Part shown: positions 1-11,059 of the stretch, piece after piece
Numbering within the stretch: position 1 is the stretch's first letter
Layout of the letters: every line of letters starts with the position of its first letter
Source: Ursus arctos
Lineage: Eukaryota > Chordata > Mammalia > Carnivora > Ursidae
Assembly: GCF_023065955.2 (NCBI RefSeq)
Contig: NW_026622841.1
Location: forward strand, 21,201,501-21,265,500
Direction: 5' to 3'
DNA length: 64,000 nt
Position numbers and translations under genes: made by a program
Notes under the pieces: generated by a model
Databases searched by the model: none
The model's input: the letters and a program-made list of their open reading frames with translations, nothing else
What the model was told of the DNA's origin: nothing

Positions 1-23
1 CCCACCTTCGAAAAGACAAAATT

Positions 24-218
24 TTTTAAGTCTTTTTTTTTTTTTTTTTAAGATTATATTTATTTATTTGAGAGAGAGAGAGCACAAGTAGGGAGGATAG
101 GGAGAAGCAGGATTTCTGCTGAGCATGGAGCCCAACATGGTTCTCAATCCCAGGACCACGGGATCGTGACCTGAGCTGAAGGCAGACATTTAACCCACTG
201 AGCCACCCAGGCGCTCCT
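24..218 (-). mobile_element. CanSINE (tRNA-Lys-derived SINE)
   Basis: A poly-T run, then aagattatatttatttattt, a (GA)n block and the tRNA-like head ending cacccaggcgctcc. It is flanked by imperfect duplications, gaaaagacaaaat (from 10) and gaaaaggcaaaat (from 219). Confidence 0.92.
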
Positions 219-704
219 GGAAAAGGCAAAATATTTCGAACTGGGTAGATATGCACAAACACAGGAGACACCCACATGACAGTAAAAGATACACCTTAAA
301 TAGCTGTACATACTAAATAGGATAGTATTAAGACACATAAAAGACATTAAAAATAAAACGTATTTTATGTATGATATAGAATTAGAAAACTACTTAGTTT
401 CATGAGTGTAATAAACTTGAATACTAAGACGGAATTTAAAAAGAAAACAAAAAAAGTTCATATTTAAAACTCATCATACATATAAAGCAAAAATCCTATA
501 TACTGGCAAACTGAATTTCACAGAATATTAGTATTCTCACATCTACAGAGTGGCAAAATCCTACAGTCAGTAAATACTTGTAAAAATCAGAAAAAACCAA
601 AAAAGTATAAACCTGTATAGAGAATTAGAATAGTAAAGTATTAATAGTAGTTATCTTTGGTAAAAAGGTTATCTGTGATTTTTTCTTTTTTTGGTCTACT
701 ATAT

Positions 705-906
705 ATTTTTTTTAAAGATTTTATTTATTTATTTGAGAGAGAGCATGCGAGAGAGCAGGAGCTGGGGGAAGAGCAGAGAAAGAGGGAGAAGTAGGCTCCC
801 CGCTGAGCAGAGAGCCTAACTATACATGGGGCTCAGTCCCAGGACCCTGAGATCATGGCCTGAGCCAAAGGCAGACGTTCAACTGACTGAGCCACCCAGG
901 CGCCCC
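705..906 (-). mobile_element. CanSINE
   Basis: The A-rich tail is read as T's, followed by aagattttatttatttattt, a purine-rich body and a head ending ccacccaggcgcccc. Confidence 0.92.
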
Positions 907-1036
907 TACTACTCTTTATTTTCAAATGTATCTCCAATTAATGCATACATGTCTTTCATAATGTGTATATGTCTTTCATAATGACAAAACAGATTTTATT
1001 TTCAAAAAAAGCAAATATAAATCTATACATGTGTAC

Positions 1037-1116
1037 ACATATATGTGTATGCGTGTGTATGCATATATATATATATATATATATACATATATATACACAC
1101 GCATACACATATATGT
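1037..1116. repeat. Perfect inverted repeat around an AT core
   Basis: Arms 1037-1060 and 1093-1116 are exact reverse complements (24 bp each, containing gtatgcgtgtgtat and its complement). The 32-bp centre is almost all alternating AT and is itself nearly self-complementary, so most of the 80 bp can fold into one hairpin or cruciform. Confidence 0.9.
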
Positions 1117-1334
1117 TAAAGAGTATTTTAAAACTCTAATACTGCAGCGGTCACTTATTCCTGGACTTTGTGCTTCATGAGGACAAATAATGCCTTTTTT
1201 AAACACTAAGGAAATATCCAGAATAATGTAAAAACTTCCCTTTTATAAACCATTTTGAATCTCATCTTCCATAAATATTAATTTGTGTTCATCATTATCT
1301 TTCTAGTTTATGACCTCTTTTTTTAAATTTTTTA

Positions 1335-1519
1335 TTTTTTTAAAGATTTTATTTATTCATTTGAGAGAGAGAAAGAGAGGTAGAGAGAGCACAAGCAGAG
1401 GGAGGGGGAGAAGCAGGCTCCCCACTGAACAGGGAGTCTGACATGGGGCTCAATCCCAGGACCTTGAGATCATGACCCGAGCTGAAGGCAGATGCTCAAC
1501 CGAGACACCCAGGTGCCCC
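1335..1519 (-). mobile_element. CanSINE, first of a tandem pair
   Basis: Antisense copy ending caggtgcccct, followed immediately by another copy. The second probably inserted beside or into the tail junction of the first. Confidence 0.9.
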
Positions 1520-1724
1520 TCTTTTTTTTTTTTTTTTCCTTTAAGATTTTATTTATTTATTTGAGAGAGAGAGAGCAAATGAGAGAGCACAAGCAGGGGG
1601 AGCAACAGTCAGAGAGAGAGGGAGAAGCAGACTTCTTGCTGAGCAGGGAGCCCAAAGCGGATTTCAATCCCAGGACCCTGAGCCGAAGGCAGATGCTTAA
1701 GCAACTGAGTCACCCAGGAACTCC
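1520..1724 (-). mobile_element. CanSINE, second of a tandem pair
   Basis: A 15-T run and aagattttatttatttattt, ending in a mutated head (cacccaggaactccc). An accidental open frame runs through it and is not a gene. Confidence 0.9.
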
Positions 1725-2872
1725 CAGTCTGCGAACTCTTCTGTGGGGAATAACACCAATATATTTTCCACCAGGTATATAAAGAAATCCTACACTTTTT
1801 TTTTTCTTTTTGGTCCTAAAATTACCTTCAAGCTTCGAGAGTTCTCCTAGGCATGGTATTCTTGAATTCGTTGAACATGTCCATGTTCCACTTACTAATA
1901 TCCTTCATGGACATGAATTTAATTGTGTCCCTTTTCACCCATTATTTTTCTGAACTGAAAATTTCTGATCCGGTCTTACTATTTCATTCCTTTGATCATT
2001 TCCATTAACCTTTCAGGCTGTTCTAACTGTTTTATGGCTTTAATGGAATGCACTGAATCAAACTATGAACTCTACTCCAAGTGCAAAAATATTATTTCTG
2101 TTCAAAGACTTAACAAAATTACATAATACTGTTTTTGCAATTTTATCATGGTTATCTCTGGCATTCGGTTGAACTTTCTGAACTGCTACTCTACACTGGA
2201 TGGGCTTCAAGAAATAGTTGACATAGATTCAGATATCTTTTTTTTCTAAACACAAGTAATAGAGAGTGTTCCCTTTTATCAACATAGTTTGGATTATACT
2301 TCCCCAAATACATTACCTTCTACTCTCCACACCTGAAATTCATCCACTATTATCTGGCCTATTCACACTGCATTACAAAATGTTCCTGCAGGGCCCATCC
2401 ATCTCACCAGTTTTGAACCCCTTCCGAGTCATCTGCAAACTCAGAGATCTGTCTCAGGACAGTCATACAGCTAACCTTCCTCCCCAGGCCCACATTCTTC
2501 CAGTTGCTATCACTGGAGCCGTGGTGGAGTAGTATGTATTTACTCCACTTTTGGCTTAGTCCAACCTCATGCTCTGATACTAGTCCTGCATACCAGAGGG
2601 GAATTTCAAAAACTTGAGCAAGTGCTACAGGTGAGAAGATCATGTTCACCTGGATGCTACCTAGTCCAACTTGGACTTCCCATCCTGTTCCCTACCTTGA
2701 CTAGTCTTCCTTATAACCAAGCCCCTCCCTCATACTCTTATTTTAATAACAGGTCTGTGTCTTTGTATGTGGTCTGTTCACCCTACTTTTGTTGGTTTGG
2801 TTTTTAAATAAAATGCTTTTCCTTACTCTTGCTTCCTTTGCTAACTGCCAGGTCAGCCTTCCTTTTCCAAAA
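1725..2872. other. Intronic sequence without recognised elements
   Basis: About 1.1 kb with no repeat I can name. The part 2260-2810 is richer in GC and pyrimidines than its surroundings, with short open frames on both strands that resemble no known protein. It could be a decayed LTR or unique sequence. Confidence 0.5.
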
Positions 2873-3043
2873 GCAGTGGTTAAGAATCACCTGGAAGGCT
2901 TATCAAGCTATAGCTTCCTGGCCCCAACCCTAGAGACTCTGATTCAGTATTATTAGGCCAGGGCAAGGTCAACAACTCTGCATTTCTAACAGGCTCACAA
3001 ATGATGCCAATGCTGTTGGCCTAGAGACCACGCTTTGAGAATC
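2873..3043 (+). mobile_element. MER5A (hAT-Charlie MITE)
   Basis: Reads cagtggttaagaatcacctgg, then ctctgattcagta, ctgcatttctaacaggctc and gaccacgctttgagaatcaca. This is the MER5A order of landmarks with both ends present. Confidence 0.85.
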
Positions 3044-3261
3044 ACACAACTTCCATGATTTCCATTTATTTTTTTTGTTTGCCAGAGGCATCCCTTGATG
3101 ATCCACCCATCCGACCAGCTCATATGGGTTGTCTTGATGGGCTTTTCTACATCTCAGGACCCTATTCTTTCCTCTAACCACTGTATGAGGAAGAGAAACA
3201 ATACCAATTCTAATTCTGCTTCTTGAAATGATGCTGATGATGACGATGACAATGGCAATGA

Positions 3262-3395
3262 TAATGAGCCTCAATTTCCTCATCTTTAAGTGGAGATAAA
3301 AATAGTACATCCCTTATAAATTTCTGAAACTATTGACTGAGAAAGCACAGCACTTTGCATGATGCCTGGCACATAATGTGTGCCCAATAAATGTG
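3262..3395 (+). repeat. MIR fragment
   Basis: The order 'cctcaatttcctcatcttta', 'gcacttt', 'gcctggcacataatgtgtgcccaataaatg' is the 3' half of a MIR in sense orientation. A (GATGAC)n-like stretch abuts it upstream. Confidence 0.75.
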
Positions 3396-3439
3396 GGGTA
3401 TGAGGCCATCAATGCAGATGACGATGGCAGAATATCATT

Positions 3440-4215
3440 AATTTAATAGACTGATTGATTAGTTTGGGGGAACATAAGTAGTGAGCAAAACAGATATGGA
3501 TTCTGCCCTGGGGGAGACAGAGACAGGAATGAGTACACAGATAATAACAGATTACAGTAAGTACTACCAAGGAAAAAGAACAAAGAAAGAACAGAACAGA
3601 GTAACTGGGAGAGGCTGATTTCGTCAGAATGGAGAGGGGCAAACTCTACAGGAAGGTGGCATTTGCAGTTTCATCTAAGCAAGGAGCAGCCATGTGAAGA
3701 AGAGCTGGAGGAAGAGAATCGCTGACATGGGAAACTGCCCAAAGAAATGTTTTGAGACTGGAAATTGTTTGGTTTGTTCAATGAAAAAGCAGCAGGTCGC
3801 ATCGGTGGAAACTAATAAACAGAGGAAGAATGCGCTGAAATTAAGAAAGAAGTAAACACAGGCTAACTCCCACAGAGGTTGGCAGGGTGTGTTAAGGAGT
3901 TTCTCGTTTGGTCTAAGAAAAACAGAAAGACTTTGAGGGTTTTAATTTCTAGGAAGGGGCACGCTACATTCTGATTAACATGTTAACAAGATCATTCTGG
4001 GTAAGAACGGGTTGCAATAAGGCAAAACTAGAAGACGGACAGGAGGTTCTAGGTCTGGTCTAGACAACAGAGGAGAGTAGCTGGATTTAGGGTGAGGGAA
4101 GTCAGGATGGAGAGAAGTGGGTATATTTTAAATACGTTCTGGAAGTTGAACTGCCATGGATTTAATTCAAGGTATAAAAAAAGAGGGCTCAAAGCTGATG
4201 ACTGGGTTTGATATA
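3440..4215 (-). repeat. Ancient LINE-like fragment (L2-related)
   Basis: Wording such as 'gagcaaaacagatatggattctgccctgggggag', 'gatcattctggg' and 'gttgcaataaggc' matches an old interspersed repeat seen again at 50840-51190, 53480-54480 and 60190-60560. I place it among L2-type LINEs in reverse orientation. The family name is uncertain. Confidence 0.5.
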
Positions 4216-4483
4216 TTGCAACACTGAGGCTATATTCATTAAACCAAACTCTCTTTACTTATTTTGACAGTTTTTGTATGTATTGTATATGTGAATGATA
4301 AATATTTCTTCTTATCTGAAGCTAATTTAATTGTGAATACTTATTTTCTGGGTGATTTTCCTAATAACTTACAAAGTTGACATTTTTCATAGTCTTTGGT
4401 AAAGTGTAAATAATGGTAGCATACGTCTTAAGCTCCCTCCAGAAAGCTTGTAAAATTTTTAGGTCAAATTATTTTTTAAATAA

Positions 4484-4710
4484 TACTAGCTAATATTTAT
4501 TTAATGCTTTATATGTACCAGACCCTGATTCATGCCCAAATCACTAGACTTTACAGCCCACCCAAACTGGGAAAATTTACTCATCTTCTCTCACTAAGAT
4601 CACACAGGATCGCTGAGCCAAAGTTGTAGAATTTCCACTTCTACTACTTCGGTTCAGCGATCCTATGTGTTTACGATAAACTGTACCACCTTGCTTTAAG
4701 TTCCACTGTT
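4484..4710 (-). repeat. MIR, reverse orientation
   Basis: Starts with 'tagctaatatttatttaatgctttatatgtaccagacc' and continues with 'gatcacacagg' and 'gagcc' landmarks of reverse MIR. The part 4603-4669 folds as a long hairpin and departs from a normal MIR. Confidence 0.65.
4603..4669. repeat. Near-perfect hairpin, 67 nt
   Basis: Arms 4603-4631 and 4639-4669 are reverse complements except for three single-base differences and a two-base insertion near the base of the stem. The loop is 7 nt (tttccac). In RNA of either sense one of the differences becomes a G-U wobble. The stem is about 29 bp, within the size range of a miRNA precursor, but no expression evidence is available. Confidence 0.8.
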
Positions 4711-4874
4711 CTAGTATGTTTCTTTATCACAATTTCTTTCTCCTTGAGCTTCTCCGAAATGTCAGGAGATGGCAAGAACTGTGCAATTGACAACACAAGA
4801 TCTGAACGAGACTTCCTCATCTGAGTTTGGGTAATCAAGGAGAATGCACGTTAACATACAGACACCTGTTGTTA

Positions 4875-5010
4875 ATACCAGTAATGATGACAATGTCACT
4901 TACCGAGGGTCTGCTCTGTTCCAGGCACTGTCCTGGAGCTGCACTGAACATGCATCATTTTGCTTACTCTGAACTCCGCAGGCTAGATGTCCTGGACCAT
5001 TGCACAGACA
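4875..5010 (-). repeat. MIR-like fragment, reverse orientation
   Basis: Contains 'gggtctgctctgttccaggcactgtcctggagct' and 'catcattttgcttactctgaa', the reverse MIR core with a decayed flank. Confidence 0.5.
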
Positions 5011-5339
5011 ATATTAGACATGGAGGGTTGTGCTCATAACCACCCCACCCCCAGTGGCACCCTCAAGCCTAACCTGGAGCAGATTGGAGGAGGAGAAAGG
5101 GGAACAAGATGGTAGGTAGAATGAGGAGGTGTGAATAGAAGGAAAGATGAGAGTCATAATCACACAAACATTCCTGCTTTTAGGGGAGGCACTATACACT
5201 GTCTACATGATCAGCCAAAAAGAAGAGAAACACACAGCTTGCAGTAGAAGTAGAAAATGAGAACAAACTTGCTCCTCCGTTTACATGGAAGGGAGTGAAA
5301 AGGTGGTGAGGAGAAAAACTCACTTACTGATATCTTCTT

Positions 5340-6690
5340 CTGAGGCCAGAATTACATTTATTATTATTTTATTATTGTTTTAAAAATCAAACAAGGAAAA
5401 TGCACCTGCTGTGACTTTCCCTTCCTACATATATCTACATAATGACCCTGTGTCATTGTAATTCCCTAGGTATTTTGCAAGCTAAATTATCATTCCAAAG
5501 GAAAAACAGTATTACATGCACAATCCCCCCATCTATCTGGCTAACCATCCTTTAAAAATCGCACACACGCACACACACCCTCCCCCCCCCACAATCCCCC
5601 AGCTCATTTGAAATTTCTTTTGTTTTCATGCACTGTAAATTGGTGATAAAGTGTTATTACTGAGCATTTGGCAGTTGGATTCACTAACTACTTTTTGAAT
5701 GTCAGTAAGAATATACCAAGGGAAAACTGAATTATATAATGTAATCACTTGGGCTAATTATTTTCTTTGCTGGTCCTCTAAAGAAGCAATGGATGGGAAC
5801 TCACAAATATCACATTTATTTTTCTTAGCAGGAGAGGAGAACGGGTCTGTGATTAAAGTGGCATCATGTTGCTTCTTACAGAATGTGTAATGGGTCTGAA
5901 CTGCAAGAACAAAAAAGCAGGTACACCCATTAACTACGGTAAAAATCCCCTTTTAATTGGGTAAGCAGTTTCCATAGAAATGTATACAGTAAGTAGCCAC
6001 TACACATATAAGCCAAAGTGGGAGAGCTTTACTGCTGATAGCAGGAGATTCTTCACCTGAAGCTCTCCTTCAGTTTACAAATATAAGAAAAAAAAAAGTT
6101 TCAACCTTAGAGCCTTTCCTAATTGCACATAGCATTTCCCAAACATAAGCCTGTTAGAGATTCTAAGAAGTCCTGTAGTATGTACCTGTTTAAGTTAATT
6201 TTGTTTGAGTCAACATTTTCCAAATTTAGGTAATCACAGATGATATTTTGTTTTGCCTTATTCTGTTTTTTTCATTTTTTTAAGGAGTAGCTAATAATAC
6301 ACAAACAGCTTGGGGCATGTTGGTGAACAAGAATGTCTGGCTTTCATCTTTACTAGATGCCTCACTTGATCGCACAGTTGTTGCCTCTTTAACTTCGTCC
6401 ATTTTATTCATACCAAACTTGTACCCAAAATGTGTTTTGCAAGGAATAACTGCTGAAATATTGCTACTGCTATTTAGAAGAGCACAATTCATATTACTAT
6501 TGCATAGCAACAGCTTTTCTGAACAAGAATATGGTTAAAATAAGAAAGAACACTTTCTCTGAGTCTGAGGATTGTGTACCAAGTTTTGTTGTTGTTGTTG
6601 TTTTTTTTTTTTTTTGGTCACAAGAAGGACTTAATGAGACTTTTTTTTTCACATACTGAAATTCAACATTCAGGATGGATGAAAATCCAG
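5340..6690. other. AT-rich intronic sequence
   Basis: No recognisable transposon or gene. It contains a CA/C-rich patch at 5562-5605 (cacacgcacacacaccctccccccccc) and a (GTT)n/poly-T patch at about 6583-6616. Confidence 0.5.
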
Positions 6691-6714
6691 ATTCAATTCT
6701 GAGAGAAAAAAACT

Positions 6715-6885
6715 GTACATTTCTTACATATTTCTTAAATGCTTAATGCATGCCAACTAGTATGCAAAACACTGGGGACATGACAATGACTGAGATACAA
6801 CCCCTCCCCCTTGATAAACTGCCTAACCAACATGTGAAGTGTTAATCGTGGAATTAGCAAGAAATTATGGAAGCACGGGGAAGGG
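6715..6885 (-). repeat. L2-like fragment, reverse orientation
   Basis: Reads 'taatgcatgccaactagtatgcaaaacactggggacatgacaatgactgagatac', the decayed reverse complement of an L2 3' end (…ccccagtgcctggcac…). Confidence 0.5.
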
Positions 6886-7114
6886 AGAGGAGTTGCCACA
6901 TGGGTGCACATGATGTCAGATCCAATGATCAAAAAGCATTGTACATATGTGACACACCATTGGTTTGAAAGAACCACAAAGCACACACACAAAATCAAGT
7001 CTTTGTGAACTCAGAGGTTTTTGCCCAGATACCCAGTGACCTCAGTACTTCCCCTGTGCGGCATTCCATTTAGCTTGTTTCTATGAAATTGGTATACCTT
7101 ACCTCACACACATA

Positions 7115-8052
7115 TGCCCATACAAAGCCATTACAACTCAATACTAAAAAGACAAATAACCCAATTTAAAATGGGCAAAGGATCTGAAAAGACACTTCCT
7201 CAAGAAAGACATACAAATGGTGAATAAATCCATGAAAAGATACTCTACATCATTAGTCATTAATGAAATGCAAATCAAACTCACAACGAGATACCACTTC
7301 ACACCCACGAGGCTAGTTAGAGCAAAAAAAGTTAGCTAGTAACAAGTATTGATAAGGATATAGAAAAATAGAAATGCCCATGCACTGCTGGTAGGAATAC
7401 AAAATGGTATAGTCTCTTTAGAAAACAACTGGTAGTTCCTCAAATGATAGAATATAGAATTACCATATGACTCAGTGGTTCCACTCCTAGGTATATACTC
7501 AAGATAAGAGAAAATATAGATCCACGTAAAAACTTGTACATAAATACTTATACAGAATTATTAATAATAGACAAAAGTAGAGACAATCCCAGTGCCCAAC
7601 ATCATCCTAATGAATAAATAAAATGTGGTACATCTATACAATGGAATATTATTTGGCCATAAGAAGAAATGAATTACTGATACACAGTACAATAACGTTG
7701 AACTTGAAAATGTTATACTGAGCTAAAGAAACAAATCACAAAACACAACATACCCTATGATTCCATTTTTGTAAAATGTCCATAATAGTGAATTCACTAC
7801 AGAGACAGAAAGTAGACTGGTGGTTGCCTAGGGCTGTTGCAAGGTAGAGAGACATTAGAAAATAAGAGGATAGGGGAACAACAGTTAATGGGTGCAAGGT
7901 TTCTTTCGAGATGATGAAGGTGTTGTAAAATTCACTATGGTCAGATATGGTTGCAAACATCTGTGACTGCTGAAACCAGTAAATTATACGGTTTAATGTG
8001 AAGTTGTCTGGTATGTGAATTGTAGTGGATGGTATCTCAATAAAGCTGTTTT
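7115..8052 (+). mobile_element. L1 3' end (L1M type, ORF2 end plus 3' UTR)
   Basis: A continuous match to the sense 3' end of an old mammalian L1. Landmarks are 'aaatgggcaaaggatctgaa', 'atgcaaatcaaa', 'gcactgctggtaggaatac', 'caatggaatattatttggcc' and 'ggtggttgcctagggctg'. The reading frame is broken by stops. The element is truncated at its 5' side and ends 'caataaagctgtt'. Confidence 0.9.
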
Positions 8053-10240
8053 ACAGCATTAGGCAAGAAACTTACTGCATTTTCAATACACATTTGTTGA
8101 ATAAGTGATAAATAAATCAACAAATGTATAGATCGAACTCCAAATGCTTTACTTGAATAGATTCTGCCATTTAAAGACATGTTTTCAAGTCGGTGCTTTT
8201 TGCCCTTAGGCGCACTGCCACCAAGTGGTGGAAAGGACCTTGGTCTTCGGTACAAATTTCAGGACTATGAATACAGGTATACTCTGGTGGCTTCCTGCTC
8301 AAATATACCAGATCATACTAAAGATAAGTCCATACCTTACTATGTAAAATAATCCCTAAAATGATTATATCTAGATATATGAAATAATAAATCAGAAAGA
8401 AATAAAAGTCCTTGGAAAGTATAGAAAGAAATGCCACGCTTTGCTCTCTGGCCTTTCAAAATTGGCAAGCACAACTGAGGCTAACGCTTGCTAACTTTAA
8501 TTAAAACGCTCCTGTCTAATTTAGTTTGAGTCCTGTAACAGTCAAACTCCTTCTGGGATAATGTGGAGTTCAGGTACTTCAGAAAAACTTGGGCATAGCA
8601 CGCCCTTTTGGGCAGCTTTCCACCACTGTCAGCAGTTCTCCTCCTTCTAAACCACAGATGCTCCATTCACCTTGCTGAGACTGTTAGGGCTAATGAAAAT
8701 CACAGCCTTAGATCGCCTTTTTAATGCTCTGAATTAGCACATAGCCTTTGCCTTTCCCTCTGGAGCCTCTACTTCCTTCCTCACCTTTCTGAGAAAGAAG
8801 AAAAAAAGTTAGATCCACAGCCATCTCAAGGATAAACTCAAAAAACTGTTCAAATTGCTTTCTCCAATGAAAGAGGGAAGGAGAAGAGAGATCCACATAG
8901 TAGGTCTTTAAATAAATATCTGTGCAATGAATAAATAAATCCCGTCACGAATTCAACTAGTATTTCTATGTACAGTACAACCGCAATTGTCATACCAACT
9001 CATTTTACATTAACAGCCTGGACATACCATCCGTCTTCTTCTAATATATATATGCATTCACCAGAATCTCCTACACACCAGTTTGCATAGAACTTTGGCA
9101 TACTCTCACAATGGCTATGATTTCAGGTGAGAAAAGTAATGATGATAAGAAATGAACATAGTTATAGGAAGGAACAGCAAATAGATGATTTTGATTTTTT
9201 TAAATTTAATTCTACCTTATATTATGCATTTTTATCATACATTTGGGATCAGACCCCTAAGTGGAGGAAAAAAAAAAAAACAAAAACTCTTAACTAATTT
9301 CATTATGATCCATTTGGCAATTACCCTGTGAAAGATAATCAATATAAACTTACCTAAGACACTGCTTTTATGGCTATGACCGTTAAATGCATATGGCTGG
9401 GGGGGTGGTCACTGCTAATAAAGGCCAATTATGGAGAGACATGAAATTTAAGGACAGCTACTTGGGGGGAAGCAGTGATGTAGTAAATTCAGGAGAACTC
9501 CATTCAAAGAGTTACACATTGTAATAGAGGTGTTCATTATCTTTATTAATATATTTTATGATAACTATTTTCTGTTTATAGCTAAGAACCTAAGGCAAAA
9601 ACCCAACATGGGTGATCCAACAGCAAAATTGTAAAGGAGGCAACTGAACACCTTAATGGAGGTGGACGTGCCAGTTACTCTCCAAACAAATGGATGGGTC
9701 AGTTCCCTACTTGACCAACTCTACGTGCTCAGAAAGTAGCGCCACATCCAATATGTCTCAGTAAAAAACCAAAACAAAACAAAATGATAAAACTAAAGAT
9801 ATGCAAAAAATAAAAGGACACAAAGCCCTATCAATTTTTAATTATCATATCTTCCTTCCATTACTTAGACACATCTGAGAGTTGATGGAGTGGGGACATC
9901 TGCATGCTTGTTGTAGTAAATTAAATTTATATTTAAGAATTGGGTTAAAAAAACAGAAAACGTATTTTCTTCATAGTTAATGATATGTTTATTATTAAAA
10001 TTGGAACAGATCATTCAGAATTATAGGATCTAAAATGTCAGTAGGACGTTAACCTTTTAAATTACGAAATAAGAAGACGATGATACTAAAGAGAAAAATA
10101 AACAAGGGGGCATTTAGATCTTTGAACTACACATAACCTAGTATATAAACAGAGAAATGTCTTTCGATTCATTGCTCTTATAAAAGGGACATTTTTTCAC
10201 ACTTGTGGAAACCTGAGATTGTCATATTAACAATATGTAA
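8053..10240. other. Intronic sequence without recognised elements
   Basis: No clear transposon. The block 8420-8680 is less AT-rich and looks unique. An A-run sits at 9269-9281. The rest is ordinary AT-rich intron. Confidence 0.5.
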
Positions 10241-10344
10241 GAAATGTTGGTAATATACTTCTCTGTTGTGGTGCATGTCTCTATGAAACTAATCAGCAAT
10301 CTCTTTAACAGTATAATCCACAGTACAGTTTCCGTGGTTATAGT

Positions 10345-10738
10345 CGTCTGCTCCAGCAGCTATCACAAAATATCATCACGGACTCGGTGGCTTAGACAAC
10401 ATAAACCTATTTTTTCACAATTCCGGAGTCTGGAAGTTTAAGATGAAGGTGCCAGCAGGGTTGATTTCTGGTGAGACATCTCTCCTTGGCTTGGAGATGA
10501 TGCCTTCTGTCCCCACGTACCCCGTTTTCTGTGTGTTTGCACTGAGAGGAGAATGCACTCATGCCTCTTCCTCTTCTTATAAAGACGCCATTCCTATTAG
10601 ATTAGGGCCCCATTCTTGAGATTCATTGAACCTTAATTACCACCTTACTTAAAGGTCCTATCTCCAAATACAGTCACATTGGTAGTGATTAAGGCTTCAA
10701 CCTATGAATTTGGGGGAAAACAATTCAGTCCATAACAA
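10345..10738 (+). mobile_element. ERVL/MLT2-type solo LTR, decayed
   Basis: Landmarks in order are 'tatcacaaaatatcatcacggactcggtggctta', 'cacaattccggagtctggaag', 'ttagattagggcccca', 'caaatacagtcacatt', 'tgaatttgggggaaaacaattcagtccataaca'. This fits an old non-coding endogenous-retrovirus LTR of the MLT2/ERVL kind. No internal viral genes are present. Confidence 0.7.
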
Positions 10739-10837
10739 TGTTCTCTAAAAACACATGAGTCTCCATAAAGAGCTTATAAAATATTTTGATAGAAAGCTAG
10801 ATAACTTATATACAATGTACGTATAATTGTCTTTCTT

Positions 10838-11038
10838 TTTTTTTTTTTTTAAGATTTTATTTATTTATTCGACAGAGATAGAGACAGCCAGCCAGAGAGG
10901 GAACACAAGCAGGGGGAGTGGGAGAGGAAGAAGCAGGCTCATAGCGGAGGAGACTGATGTGGGGCTCGATCCCATAACGCTGGGATCACGCCCTGAGCCG
11001 AAGGCAGACGCTTAACCGCTGTGCCACCCAGGCGCCCC
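10838..11038 (-). mobile_element. Young CanSINE with exact target duplication
   Basis: Full length, from the T-run and aagattttatttatttattcgacagag through gacagccagccagagagg to ccacccaggcgcccc. The 16-bp duplication tataattgtctttctt is exact at 10822-10837 and 11039-11054, so the insertion is recent. Confidence 0.96.
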
Positions 11039-11059
11039 TATAATTGTCTTTCTTATGTT

